From Annona cherimola (taxonomy: Eukaryota > Streptophyta > Magnoliopsida > Magnoliales > Annonaceae): a stretch of DNA of 64,000 nt. This document shows positions 1-11,219 of this stretch, piece by piece. Location of the stretch: the NCBI GenBank assembly GCA_030490835.1, contig CM059972.1, positions 49,641,452 to 49,705,451 of the forward strand, given 5' to 3'. A model generated the notes under the pieces. It made no database searches and was not told where the DNA came from. It saw nothing but the letters and a program-made list of their open reading frames with translations. How positions within the stretch are numbered: position 1 is the first letter of the stretch; each line of letters opens with the position of its first letter. Made by a program: the position numbers and the translations under genes.

Positions 1-119
1 GGAAATATTTTTATGCAAATGCATTTATGAAATGATTTATATATCTTATATGCCTTTTTTGTTATAAACAAGCCCCAAGACGGGGATTATGAAAAAGAAT
101 TTATGTCAAACTTATTTTT

Positions 120-658
120 GGACATAAGAATGTCTATTATTAAAGAGCCTAAATGAAAAGTGTTTATGGACATGAAAATGTCCAATACCAAAGTGTTTTA
201 ATGAAAGGTGTTTTAGGACATATGAATGTCTATTGCCAAAGGAAGCTATGTGAAAAATATTTTGAGACATTAAATGTCTCTTGGCTAAAAGATTTTATGA
301 TGAAAAATATTTTTGGACACAAAAATGTCCTTTGCCGAGAAAGGCTTATGTGAATGATGTTTTAGGACATGAGAATGTTCTCCTTTGCCAAAGGAATTAT
401 GAAAAAAATATTTTGGACATAAGACGTCCACTGACAAAAGATGGTTTTATGTAAAGGTCTTGAAACATTAGAAATGTTCACCCAAGACAAAAAGGAATTA
501 ATTATAAAGGGTAAAACATGTATGTTTTGCTTTAACAAGCTCGAACGTGGCTTGTAAATGATTTTAAGAATGAATGTTTTATGAAAATGTTCAAGGACGT
601 AGAATTGTCCTCATGAACAAAGGATTTCATGATAATATTTTGGGACATATAAATGTCC
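120..658 (+). repeat. Array of GGACAT..ATGTCC dyads, ~49-bp period
   Basis: Imperfect repeats, each carrying an inverted repeat of the form GGACAT-NNNN-ATGTCC, start near 120, 168, 216, 264, 315, 365, 415, 462, 595 and 643. The spacing is 47-51 bp apart from one larger gap. Between dyads the sequence is AT-rich with recurring ATGAAAAATGTTTT-like words. The same array occurs in the related element at 48261-48720. Confidence 0.8.
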
Positions 659-941
659 TCAGGAAAAAGGTGTTCAAGATGTTTATGGAAAAGGTTTTTA
701 AGGAAGTCTTGCCCTAATGATAAAATGCTTGCTTACTGAATTGTTACTCACGTTTTATTTTCCAAACCTTAGACAGGTATTGGAAGACTCAAGCGGTCGA
801 GGACCTACGAAATGAAGAAAAGGTACGAGATAGTACCATGTGGGGTAAAAGGATTAGTCATGGTAAGTGGAATGATATGAATGAAAGTATTCAGGTATGT
901 TGACGTATATGAATTTATTTAAAGCTCTAAGTTCTAGGAGA

Positions 942-984
942 ACTAATGAATGAATGAATGAATGAATGTATGGATGAATGTATG
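942..984. repeat. GAAT/GATG tetranucleotide microsatellite
   Basis: A short run of GAAT units grading into GATG/TATG, inside giant LTR copy A. A simple repeat with no sign of function. Confidence 0.8.
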
Positions 985-1149
985 TCTGGAATGGCAATGT
1001 CATTATTAGGTCAAGAGGGCCTATGATGTATAACAGCATGTTATAATGGTTTAAAGGATATGTATAAATGTACAATTTCTTATGTTATAAATGAAATGAT
1101 GATGAATGAAGAAAAAAAAAATTTTGGACGAGTTTCAATTAAGAATCCT

Positions 1150-1239
1150 CCGCGTGATCAGGGCAACAATCCTGATTCACATTTACCAATTAATAAGATC
1201 TTGAGGTAAGGAAGTGACGTCTCGGTTTGGGGTGTCACA
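1150..1239 (+). other. Conserved 3'-terminal block of giant LTRs
   Basis: AATTAAGAA, then the hairpin ATCAGG-GCAACAAT-CCTGAT, then TTTACCAATTAATAAGATCTTGAGGTAAGGA and a terminal GGGGTGTCACA. Nearly the same sequence ends the copies at 14640-14735, 42845-42944 and 49318-49410, and in reverse at 15214-15310. It is much better preserved than the element interiors. Confidence 0.8.
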
Positions 1240-3755
1240 TAATCAAACATCTTTCATACAGAAACATGCTTATGCATTTCATCACATATTTATGCATTTT
1301 TTCATTTTAGCAATTCCGCATAAGTCTTTCATCATCCATTCATACATACGTTCTACATACGTTCAACTTACAACACATATATTATGTGTTTCTTAAAATT
1401 TCTAAACACAGAAACTTACATCCATTATCAACATCATTAAACCCTTTAATTATCATACAATTTAAGGTCTAAATCCAGAATTTTAATCCCTTTATCACTG
1501 GGTTCCAAAACAGCCATGTTAGAACCCGTTTTTCATCTCTTCAATGCCTCTTTCAAGACTTAAATCTTAACAGATTTTTAAGTCATAATTTTCAGCAACT
1601 AAACATGATTTTCTTTACCCAAATTTAGGATATTATCACATATTTAAAATCCATAAGTTAGTTGCTTCCAAAACAGCAACATCTTAAGCATGTAGGGCAT
1701 CCATTTTGACCCGTTTTGGCGTGTCCATACGTATATCCTTAACAATCAGATTTAGGGAAAGTCTTTCCAAGCCCTTTTGGACATTCAAATTACCTTAATC
1801 CTAGGTTAATTTACCCTCCATAACATTCATAAATTATTTATTTGCAAACAACAACAAAAATTACATATAAGGTACCCGTTTTGGCCCCCGTTTGGACGTT
1901 CCATACATATACCCTAAAAAATTAGATTTAGGGCAAAATCATTCGGCCCACTTAGGATGTCCAAAGGGTCCTTAATTTAGGGTAATTTTCCCTACTATTC
2001 ATCCATAAACGATTTAAGCTCCTCTTTGCACCATTTTTAACATAAAAATGAAAAAATTGGGTATTTCCTGAAACCCTAAGATCCATTTTTGCTAAAATCA
2101 TTAAAAAATGACCAAATCTTCATATTTAATCCAAAATAAAATGAATTATATCATAATCATCATGCTCAAACCAAACAGCAACACAATTTAGGGCTTTAAG
2201 ACATTTCAAGATAGATTTCATCTCAAAATCAACCCTAACAGCCCTTTTTAACTATCTCGAACTCTTGATTTCATTTATACCTTTCAAAAATCATCAATAC
2301 CTTCATCAAGGCATCATAATTCATCCATTAAGAGTTCATTATGAACCATATTCATGGCTCATGATTTGAGAGATGAAATCTTGATTTAAATGATTCAAAA
2401 CTTAGGTTTCACTTAGTTGAATTAAATCCAACTTCCTTAGCTTGGTTCCTCTTCTCTTTCTTCCTTTCTTCCTTTTATTTTTCTACTCTTTTCTCCTTCT
2501 TCCTCTTGATGGTTTGGATTTGCACCACTTGCTCACAACTTAGAATTTTTTTGAGATTTTTCTCTCCCCCTTTCAAGTGGACGTCCTCATGGTTATCCTC
2601 CCCTTTTTATAATTTTTAACCAGCCCATGGGACCCACTTTGCCACATGTCATAAGGGTAATTTAATTCTAACTTATCCCTTGTTGACATGGAAATTTTAT
2701 ATCCAAGTAAAATACCCATTTAATAATTAACAAAAATCATCAAAAATCACACATTTAAGGGGTGCATTGCTGTCCACTCGGGGCATCACCACTTAGCCTT
2801 GCTTTTTGACATTTTTAAGCCTCAATTTCCACACATTTAAGTGTGCATTTACTTCACCTAGGTTTTAGGCTATTTAGATATGCATTTTAGGATTTTTAAA
2901 AATCCAAATTCCATGTCATATTTGCCCATGGACGTCCCTTGGTGTGACACCACACCTATGCTCCATTTGAGCAACACTTAGTCCACTAATCCCATGCATT
3001 TAAACCCTCACCTTTCCATGAATTTGACCTTTAAAAAATCCAAAAAATCCAGCTCCATTCACCTCCATTTGACACCTCTCATAGCATTTAAACCAAGTCA
3101 TTTAATCCACTTGCTTTAGCATAAATGCTATGGTAGTCTAGGGTGCACAAAGTCAATGCTAGGTACCTTTTTCCGATTAAGAAATTTTCCATAGTACTTA
3201 ACTTAATCCAATCCTTCCATACCATATATTTCATAATTTTATTCAATCGTTTCAAATTTCATCTCAAATCGACTTTTCTACTTCAAGTTATGATCCTTTG
3301 AAAATAATCTTGGAGTGTGACATTAATAAAAAATAATTATCACCTTAATCTCATCACATTTACCTTCATCCAATCCACTCATAAGGTTGAGCCCAAAATC
3401 ATGAGCTTACCTTTCAAATTTCATCTCATTTCGCCTTATAGGCGTCAAGTTATGAATTTTCTACGATTTTCAATATAATTCCAAAATTTTCATTTTAATC
3501 TCCATTAATTAAATCATGAAAATTAATATATATTCATGTCATATTAGCATATTCTAATCCTCATTAATCCCCTTTAGTCATCTTGACTCATATTGGGCTT
3601 TGGCGATTAATCTTAATCACCATTCTTAATTGCAAACCGTAATTGTAAAATTCATCAATTCATGAAAATCATTCATAAATCAATCAATTCATATATAAAT
3701 CATAATTATACTTTAAATGAAATTATATGAGTCCTACTTGGGTCTGGATATTACA
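1240..3755 (-). mobile_element. 5' part of giant solo LTR (copy B), reverse
   Basis: Read on the minus strand it starts TGTAATATCCAGACCCAAG at 3755, matching the starts of copies D (19658) and F (38897), and runs 2.5 kb until copy A interrupts it at 1239/1240. The sequence near 1250 (CATACAGAAACATGC) matches the reverse complement of copy F near 41370, so the break lies mid-element. A minus-strand TATA box (TATAAAAAG, plus 2603-2611) sits about 1.14 kb from the start, as in copies D and F. It is inserted in the LINE, which resumes at 3756. No ORF. Confidence 0.75.
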
Positions 3756-5439
3756 CATTTCTAAAAGATGTGAAACTGATCTTCAGGAGAACAATGATAG
3801 AACTTGCAAGTTGTCTCGATCTAAATTCCCTTTTTTTTCTAAGTTTGCTAAGGTTGGTAATGCATGCTTCAATACTCTCCAAGAAAAAATTCAGATCTTA
3901 GGGGGAATTCTCAGTCTCCACAGCCCCTTGGAAATCACCCTAACCTTTTTCTCTTCCGGACTTAGTTGGTCACCATCCACCACTACCACCATCTCATTTG
4001 CGAAATGATATGCGGATTTAGGATGTGTTTGGGAAGTTGTAAAACTTTTGATGAAATGTTTTTTATGTAAAAGTTGTCAAATTAGTAAAAAATGATGTGA
4101 TATTGTAGGGGTAATTATGAGGAATAAAGAGAATAAATTTAAAATAAATAGGTTAGTTGTATTGGTAGTTGTGTATAAATGATTAAAAATAGGGTTGTTG
4201 TATAGAAAGATGTGTGAAAAATAATTTAAAAAAGAGTAGTTATGGAGAGTGACAAGTTTTAAATTGAAAAATTTTAACTTGACAACTTTTGCAAATTGGC
4301 AAACACACCCTTAACCTTGAAATTTTCATCCTTCTCTGCTTTCCAAAAAAGAACATCTTCCGTCTCAAATTTAGGTATTGTGATTTCCCTTATCATTGCC
4401 CATCCTTCCAAACCCACCGCTGAACGTATGATTTATTCCTTCCAAGTTCTGCTACTCTAATCAATAAGCTCACCTACTCTGGTATCTTCTAAACTTCCTT
4501 TTGGCAGAGGTCCAACCTTTCTCAACTGATCTAGAGTCCAAGAATCTGTTGAGAATTTTATGTTCTTGCCGTCCCCAAACCTCCAGTAGTATCCCTTCTT
4601 AAGCAACTCCCTAGCTTTAAGGATCCCTCTCCAAATGTATGATGCCTGTTGTCTAGCTTTGTAGGACCAAAATTGATCATTGGGAAAATATTTTGCTTTG
4701 AGAATTCTATAACATAGCGAATCCCTCCCAATTGCTAGCTTCTAGGCCGTCTTTGCTATAAAGGCTCTATTAAAAGCCTCTATGTTTCTGAATCTCATAC
4801 CTCCCACCCCTTTTGACAAACACATATTCTCTCAAGATACCCAACTAATATTCCTTTGGCCCTGTTTATCTCCCCATCAGAATCTGCTAGATAAAGCATT
4901 TATTTTATTGCAAACCTTCTCGGGGAATAGAAACAAACCCATTGCATAGGATGGGATAGATTGAACAATATATTTGCTCAAAATTTCCTTCCCTCCTGCC
5001 AAAAGCCATATGTTTTGCCACCCTTGAATTTTCTCCCAAACTCTTTTGTTCAGACATTGAAAGACTAGACTTTTTGCTCTTCTTATCCAAGTTGTGAGAC
5101 CTAAATAGGTTTGGAGATTCTTACCCCAACTCCAAATAACTGCTCCACATTAATTTTAACATGGCTTCTAGTGTTTCTATTAAAATACAAGGACGTCTTA
5201 TCCATGTTAACTCGTTACCCCCGTTCCCTCACTACAAACTTGAAGGATTTTGATAGCTCTTTCCATTTCCCTCCTATTTGCTTGTAGGAACAGCAGGAAG
5301 TCATCAGCAAATAGCAAATGGGTTAATTTAGGACCTCTTTTGTAAAGCTTTATACTGCTAATTCTATTGTTTCTCCGCTCCTCCCAAAATAGTGCAGTTA
5401 ATCCTTCCACACATAGAAGAAAAAGATATGGGGACAAGG
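3756..5439 (-). pseudogene. L1-type LINE ORF2, C-terminal part (RT palm to zf-RVT)
   Basis: The third piece of a broken non-LTR retrotransposon. Minus-strand frames encode the RT palm with the catalytic motif LLFADDFLLF (about 5310-5340), preceded by SPYLFLLCVEGL. The thumb/connection region follows (LRNIEAFNRAF, YRILKAKYFPNDQFW, about 4650-4800), then a zf-RVT region ending near WRLRIPPKI-IFSWRVLKHALPT (about 3850-3900). Several frameshifts and stops. The palm is cut at 5439 by copy C and continues at 14736. A MITE interrupts it at 4021-4310, and copy B truncates the 3' side at 3755. Dead copy. Confidence 0.85.
4021..4310 (+). mobile_element. Tourist-like MITE inside LINE
   Basis: 290 bp with terminal inverted repeats GGATGTGTTTGG / CCAAA..ACACACCC, flanked by TTA on both sides (4018-4020 and 4311-4313). 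A 3-bp TTA/TAA duplication is typical of PIF/Harbinger (Tourist) MITEs. AT-rich, no ORF. The internal words GATGTGATAT, GGTTAGTTGT and GAATGAAAAGTTTTA recur in the copies at 23594, 23891, 31848 and 52462. Confidence 0.8.
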
Positions 5440-6310
5440 TGTAAAACCCCAATTTTAGGAACGTGTATGAAACCCTAGGATTATAAACCCTAGGTAATAT
5501 AATGATATTTATATGAAATATATATTAATGATATTTTGCAATATATGATATTGGAAGATTAAATAGCTAATTATGGAATGTTAATTTGGATGAATAATAA
5601 ACGTGAATAGCGAAACGTGAATAGTAAATGTGGGATTAAGAAATATGTTAAGTTAATCACTTTGGATTAACTTAATCATAAAAGACGAAAAAGGAAGATT
5701 CCCACTAAAGGACAAAAGTGCTTTTTGGATTAAAATAATATTTTTAGATTTTTAGTGGATTTTTTAGAGAAAATGAAGAAAAATTCATAACTTGCAATCC
5801 GGATGTCGGATTAAGATGAAATTTTTTATGGATGGTCAAAAAATTATGATGAACACGATGAATGGTTTAGGATGTGATAAAAATCATGAATTAAAGGTTA
5901 ATATTAAATGTCATTTGGAGATCAAAAAGTAGCTTTACTTTTTCATTTATTATAATTTGACTTTTGGGTTATTTTTAATTAATTAAAAATCAAAAAAATT
6001 AAATGCATATTGCAAGGAGCAGTTGGGATGTGGACATGCATGGACTTTTGGGGCCAAAATCCAATAGCCTAAAATCATCCTCATCAAGAATCATTGGTTA
6101 AGATTTAATTAGCTTAAAAATATGATTTTTAATAAATCAAAAAAACTATTTATTAAATAGGCTAGCTAGGGTGTCATGAACAGTAACTAGGGGGCTGCAC
6201 ATTGCTCAAGGGTTGCTTGGAAATTGCTTGGAAATTTCCTTGACAAAAATATTTATAATTTAGTCTAAATTCAAGGGGATAAATTGTAAATTCATGAAAA
6301 AATCAAATCC

Positions 6311-6318
6311 TATAAATA
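6311..6318 (+). promoter_or_regulatory. TATA box of giant LTR copy C
   Basis: TATAAATA followed by GGGGC and a purine-rich leader (GAGGAGAGGAGAGAAGG near 6400). It lies 0.87 kb into the element and upstream of a donor-like AAGGTGAGTGAA at 6459. This fits a U3/R boundary. Activity is not shown. Confidence 0.55.
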
Positions 6319-6639
6319 GGGGCATGGGGTGAATGACCAAAGCACACAAACCCAGCTTATTTGAGCATTTCCAACCCCCACCCACACGTTCAAGCCTTGA
6401 GGAGGAGAGGAGAGAAGGATAGAGAGAGAAAGTGAGAAGAGAAGGATGATATCTTCACTTAAGGTGAGTGAATTCTTCTCGAATTTCTTTTGGGTGTTAA
6501 GTAGGGTAAAATCATTCTTAGATAATGCCTAAGCATGAGAAAATAAGTGTAGTTACCATGCTGATGAGGTATATTTTGAATCATAAGACCACTACAATTA
6601 TATGATTTCAGTCTATGAAATTATATGATTTTTCATGTG

Positions 6640-7358
6640 TAACAAAAAAGAGAGAGAAAAATTACAACAAAAAGAAAATTGCAAATGGCCAAAAATTATA
6701 TAGCCGAGATTTTATTTATTTATTTATTATTTTAATATAAACGAAAAAAAAGTGGGGTTGGCCGGCCAAACGAGATGACCAAACCATACAAAAATATACA
6801 TATATATATATATATTAAAGTTACTCGGTGCCGGGAATGTCAGTAGCAAAAATAAAGAAAAAGAGGTCACGGGATTCCATGAGCCACCGAAATGCATGCA
6901 GAAAGTCTCAGAGCCAGCAAAGTTATGCCCATGGATTCTCACTCGCGGCACTTGTGGGCAACCAATTTAATTAGAAGAAGAAGAAGAAGAAGAAATATAT
7001 ATATATATATCATAGTAATAATGATAAAATTTTGTTTGCAAAAAGATCGACATCTTGAGCATTATAGCAACTGGTTATCTATGTGGCCATCTGAATGCAT
7101 TATATATGTATATATGTAAAAAGAAGATGATGCATGTGCGAAGCGTAGCACACGAATGAGGTGACGACCATAATGCTGTAGAGTTCGTACTCCAAAACTT
7201 GACGGAGATGAATAAATTCTGGGTCGCATGCAGCATCAGAGTCTTGACCGGGAAAAAGAAAAAAAATGGAAAGGAAGGAGGAGTTTCCGTTGGAATTTTA
7301 TGGGGAGAAAGAATAATAAAACAATGAGTTGTGCTCCGGAACTTGTAATTAGTCAGAG
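6640..7358. other. Insert segment upstream of gene fragment
   Basis: AT-rich DNA with an (AT)n run near 6797-6815, a (GAA)n run near 6974-6993 and (AT)n near 6995-7010. It does not align with the other giant LTR copies, so I take it as the start of the secondary insert. The exact left border was not found. It may be the captured 5' flank of the gene fragment that follows. Confidence 0.4.
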
Positions 7359-8147
7359 ATGCAAGAGCCGAGCATTGATACCGACAAGCTCAGTTACGAG
7401 ATTTTCTCAATCCTCAAAACCGCGGCAGAAAACATCGCAGATCTTTCTTCTTCGATTTCATATTATTTCAATCCGCTGCCCAAACCAGAATAGCCATTTT
7501 CTGGGATCTGGACAACAAACCAACCAATTACTTCCCTCCCTATGACGCCGTCATCCGCCTCAAGCTCACCGCTTCCTCCTTCGGTGCCGCCCACAACACC
7601 ATCGCCCACGCCAATCCTCACGCCTTCCGCTACGTTCCACCTGCCGTCCAAGAATAGCGGAAAGAACACAAGGTGTTGGACCGCTTGGAAGCCAATGACC
7701 TGATCAAACCCTTGAAAAAGTATTTGGGTCGCATTTGCGAGCAAAGGTTCCACACCAAGCTCAAACTCATCAACCACTTCAAGCAGCTGCATGAACTGGG
7801 GTCGGCGAAGGGGAGACGGTGGGTGCAGCTAGTGGCTAGATATGCGAGGAAGATGGAGAAACACAAGAACGCCGCCCACGGTTGTTGACTCCAAAGGTGG
7901 GCTATGTTCTGGCGGATAAACTGAAGAGGGCAAGGTTTTGGGTGTGGACGTGGCAGATAAACCGCAGGTGATGGACATCGCACTGAGGAATCATTTGGTG
8001 GAGATGATGGACCGGAGGCAAGCTGACTGCTTCGTTCACACGGTTCCTATTTCGTGGGTGTTGTGACGGAGGCAAGGTTGAGGTGTCTGAGGATGGTTGT
8101 GGTGGGAGGCTGTGTTCGTGGGGAGTTGAAGAGATGACTAATGAGGA
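7359..8147 (+). pseudogene. Chimeric gene fragment: patatin-like N-terminus + NYN/C2H2 protein
   Basis: An ATG at 7359 opens MQEPSIDTDKLSYEIFSIL, which I recognise as the start of plant patatin-like phospholipases. After 45 codons a stop precedes a different protein at about 7487: AIFWDLDNKPTNYFPPYDAV, FGAAHNTIAHANPHAFRYVP, VLDRLEANDLIKP, a C2H2 finger (RICEQRFHT..LINHFKQLH), LTPKVGYVLADKLKRARFWV, DIALRNHLVEMMDRRQADC and EARLRCLRMVVVGG. That is the order of plant NYN-domain putative nucleases with a C2H2 finger. The first finger Cys is Gly, a segment after LHE is lost, and there are stops (7655) and frameshifts. The base composition is GC-richer than its surroundings. It looks like captured, fused host sequence. 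The patatin assignment rests on 19 residues only. Confidence 0.7.
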
Positions 8148-8480
8148 AGACGGCGGAGGTTGATGTTGAATCGAAGCAAATATGCCCCTAAGACCCAGCT
8201 GGCAGCTTTGAGATTGGGCAGGTTACGTATAAGTTCTACCGTTTGAAATCAAGACAGCCACAAAGAATACTCTGCACATTGCAATACCCAAAGAGATAGC
8301 GGGCGCTGGCTTGACGGGATTGGAAAAGTTGAGCCGGCAGCAGCGATTGCAGGCAATGCTTAAACGACATGGGGGTTCGAGCCAGCAGAACTTAGTTTCG
8401 CACGCATAAATTACTGTCCCGCGGAATCTCTAATACGCGGAACCGCACGACCAGCTCAATCCGCGGAACCGAGTACTCCA
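8148..8480 (+). other. Unidentified GC-richer segment
   Basis: Continues the GC-richer stretch after the NYN fragment. Short open pieces (for example FEIGQVTYKFYRL near 8210, and IKTATKNTLHIAIPKEIAG near 8250) look protein-like but I do not recognise them. It may be a third captured gene piece or the U3 region of the unit with a TATA box at 8494. It ends with repeated CCGCGGAA words (about 8429-8468). Confidence 0.35.
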
Positions 8481-8493
8481 GACCATTAGCGCC

Positions 8494-8501
8494 TATAAAT
8501 A
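8494..8501 (+). promoter_or_regulatory. TATA box upstream of tandem-repeat unit
   Basis: TATAAATA followed by GGACCCTCTGCCTC and a GA-rich leader, about 100 bp before GAGAACGTAAGTTCTC (8598-8613), which is both a near-palindrome and splice-donor-like. It resembles a U3/R junction or a polymerase II promoter. Transcription is inferred. Confidence 0.55.
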
Positions 8502-8597
8502 GGACCCTCTGCCTCTAAAAAACGACGAGGGGACACGACGGGAAAAGAGAGGAGACAAAGCTCCGAAGACAAACATTCCCATCTCTTTCTTCCAATA

Positions 8598-9947
8598 GAG
8601 AACGTAAGTTCTCAAGATTTTTTTTAGGTAAAAAAAAAGTTTCTTTCTTATTAAAAATATATATATACATGTATATGAATTATTTTTTAAAAAAATACTT
8701 TTCCCAACGTGGATACTCCCCGATTGGGGGGTTGAAGTGACACGCGGGTTAAGTATATATATATATTTTATATATGTGCTATAAAAAAATATAGGATTCT
8801 GTTCCGGTGCAGCGTCACTGCACCGGAACAGCGGTGCAGTGGGCCCAAAATGGGCCCCACATGATCATGAAATCATGATCTACTCCACCCATTGTATTTA
8901 GAATAATGTATTCTATTACCATACCAATTTTCATCCCAATCAGATACTTTAAAGTTGTTATTTACATCAAACTATTTTATTACATTGGATTTATACCATT
9001 TTCAGATTGGGCCCATATACATATCTGATTGGGATGAAAATTGGTGTGGTAATAGAATACATTATTCTAAATACAATGGGTGGAGTAGATCATGATTTCA
9101 TGATCATGTTGGGCCCATTTTGGGCCCACTGTATCGCTGTTCCGATGCAGCGTCACTGCACCGGAACAGCTCTCAAAAATATATGTATATACATATATAT
9201 TATTTTCAAAAACTACTTTTCCCAATGTAGATACTCCCTGACTAGCGGGTTGAATTGACACATGGGTTAAGTATATATTTTTTAATATATATGTGTTACT
9301 AAAAAAATATATATATATACATATATATATATATATCATTTTAAAAAAAACTACTTTTCCTAACGTGGATACTCCCTGACTGGAGGGTTGAATTGACACG
9401 CGGGTTAAGTATTTTTCTCCTTCAAAAAAAATATTTTTTTCTATATATATATACATATATATATTTACGATAAAAAAGATAATAATATATATAAAGGCCC
9501 GGGATCCCACCGGGCGCGCCATGTATATATATAAAAAGCTAAGTACTTTTCTAAATGAAACATAATAATAATGATATATATAGAGGCTCGGGATCCCGGG
9601 GTCACACCGGGTGTGCCATATATATATATATATGTTAAGTACTTTTTATGATAAAAAATATATAATGATAATATATATATTTAGAGAGGCCCGGGATCCC
9701 ACCGGGCGCGCCATATATATATATAAAGCAAAGTACTTTTTTATGATATATAAAAAAACAATAATATATATAAATGCCCGGGGTCCCGGGATCTCACCGG
9801 GCGCGCCATATACATATATATATAAAGCTAAGTACTTTTTATGATATAAAAATTAAAATAATATATATATATATAAAGACATGGGGCATCCCGAGATAAG
9901 CGCGCTCTCTCTCTAAAAAAAAAAAGAGGCGGAGAACGTAAGTTCTC
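8598..9947 (+). repeat. AT-rich tandem repeats bounded by two copies of GAGAACGTAAGTTCTC
   Basis: Identical 16-bp words at 8598-8613 and 9932-9947 bracket two arrays. The first has units of about 100-130 bp with TACTCCC-GACT-G-GGGTTGAA and GACACGCGGGTTAAGTA at about 8701, 9217 and 9355 (a fourth copy lies at about 11115). The second has units of about 95 bp carrying GGCCCGGGATCCCACCGGG CGCGCC-like cores at about 9496, 9582, 9689 and 9775. Units are joined by (AT)n. A MITE interrupts the first array. Confidence 0.75.
8794..9174. mobile_element. Foldback MITE, Mutator-like
   Basis: 381 bp, almost wholly one inverted repeat: the arms (about 8799-8946 and 9022-9169) pair across a loop of ~75 bp. 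Each arm begins with its own 33-bp hairpin, CTGTTCCGGTGCAG-CGTCA-CTGCACCGGAACAG (one mismatch in the right copy). Candidate 9-bp duplication AAAAATATA at 8785-8793 and 9175-9183, the length expected of Mutator-like elements. The site is AT-rich, so a chance match is possible. No ORF. Confidence 0.7.
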
Positions 9948-10089
9948 AACCCTTTTTTTAAGTATATTTGTTTTTATTATTATATTTAATAAAAAGGGCC
10001 TCAAAAATATATATATTATCTTCCAAAATATATATGTAGACATATTTTGAAAGGCCCAAAAATATATGTGGTATTTTCTAAAATATATG

Positions 10090-11035
10090 TATGTGTCCCG
10101 TGGGCATCCAAAAAAATATTTTGTTTTCTAAATGTACATATACATGTCCCGCGGGCCTCCAAAAATGAATATTTTGTTTTCTAATATATATATATACATG
10201 TCCCGCGGGCCTCCAAAAATGAATATTTTATTTTCTAAAATATATATATTCGTCCCGCGGGCGTCCAAAAAAAGTATTTTGTTTTCTAATATATATATAC
10301 ATGTCCCGCGGGCATCCAAAAAAGAATATTTTGTTTTCTAAAATGTATATATGTGTCCCTCGGGCGTCCAAAAATGAATATTTTATTTTCTAAAATATAT
10401 ATGTGTGTCCCGCGGGCGTCCAAAAAAATATTTTATTTGCTAAAATATATATATATACGTCCCGCAGGCATCCAAAAAAATATTTTGTTTTCTAAATATA
10501 TATATATATATATACATGTCCCGCGGGCCTCCAAAAATGAATATTTTGTTTTCTAATATATACATATATGTCCCGCGGGCCTTCAAAAATGAATATTTTG
10601 TTTTCTAAAATATATATATGTGTCCCGCGGACGTCCAAAAAAATATTTTATTTTCTAATATATATATATGTCCCGCGGGCGTCTAAAAATGAATATTTTA
10701 TTTTCTAAAAAAAATATATATGTGTCTCGCGGGCGTCCAAAAAAATATTTTATTTTCTAAAATATATATATACATGTCCCGCAGGCCTCTGAAAATGAAT
10801 AATTTGCTTTCTAAAATATATATGTGTGTCCCGCGGGTGTCCAAAAATGAATATTTTATTTTCTAAAAAATATATATGTGTCCCGCGGGCGTCCAAAAAA
10901 ATATTTTGTTTTCTTAAATATATATATAAATGTCTCACGGGCCTCCAAAAATGAATATTTTATTTTCTAAAATATATATGTGTCCCGCAGGCCTTAAAAA
11001 AATATTTTGTCCCGCAGGCCCCCCAAAAAAAATAT
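10090..11035 (+). repeat. 52-bp satellite-like tandem array (about 19 units)
   Basis: Units of the form GTCCCGCGGGCGTCCAAAAA + TGAATATTTTGTTTTCTAAAA + (AT)n, repeated about every 52 bp from 10097 to 11010. A GC-rich core (CCCGCGGGC) alternates with pure AT stretches. A few units have shortened tails. Open frames over this array arise from repetition and are not genes. Confidence 0.9.
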
Positions 11036-11219
11036 TTTATTTTAAAATACACACATATATCTTAGAGACCTTCAAAAAATATATATGTATATTATTAAAA
11101 AAAATTTATATATGCTTCTCCCCAAGTAAATACTCCTCAGGTTGTGGGTTAAGTTGATACACGGGTCTAAGTACCTTTCTATTATATATATACATATATA
11201 TATATGAAAAAAATAACCT

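Larger units (their letters stand above)
1..1239 (+). mobile_element. 3' part of giant solo LTR (copy A)
   Basis: The last 1.24 kb of a long LTR-like element closely related to the one at 43407-49410; its 5' part lies left of the window. It ends GGGGTGTCACA at 1239, and TAATC (1240-1244) is the expected right target duplication. It shares the 3'-terminal block (GTGATCAGGGCAACAATCCT around 1154) and the block CTCACGTTTTATTTTCC near 748 with the other copies. It has an array of dyad motifs at 120-658. No coding capacity is visible. It was inserted into copy B (reverse), which continues at 1240. Reading it as a solo LTR is inference. Confidence 0.75.

Noticed and set aside
7463..7983. Two overlapping minus-strand frames (109 and 117 codons)
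   Set aside because: They lie opposite the plus-strand NYN/C2H2 pseudogene, which matches a known family; they are shadows in GC-richer DNA.
9067..9522. 151-codon minus-strand open frame
   Set aside because: It runs over AT-rich tandem repeats and the foldback MITE and is made of repeated I/Y-rich words. It is an artefact of the repeat period.
10090..11035. Regular repeat-spacer look suggestive of a CRISPR array
   Set aside because: The units are fully repetitive with no unique spacers, and the window is plant nuclear DNA. It is a tandem satellite.
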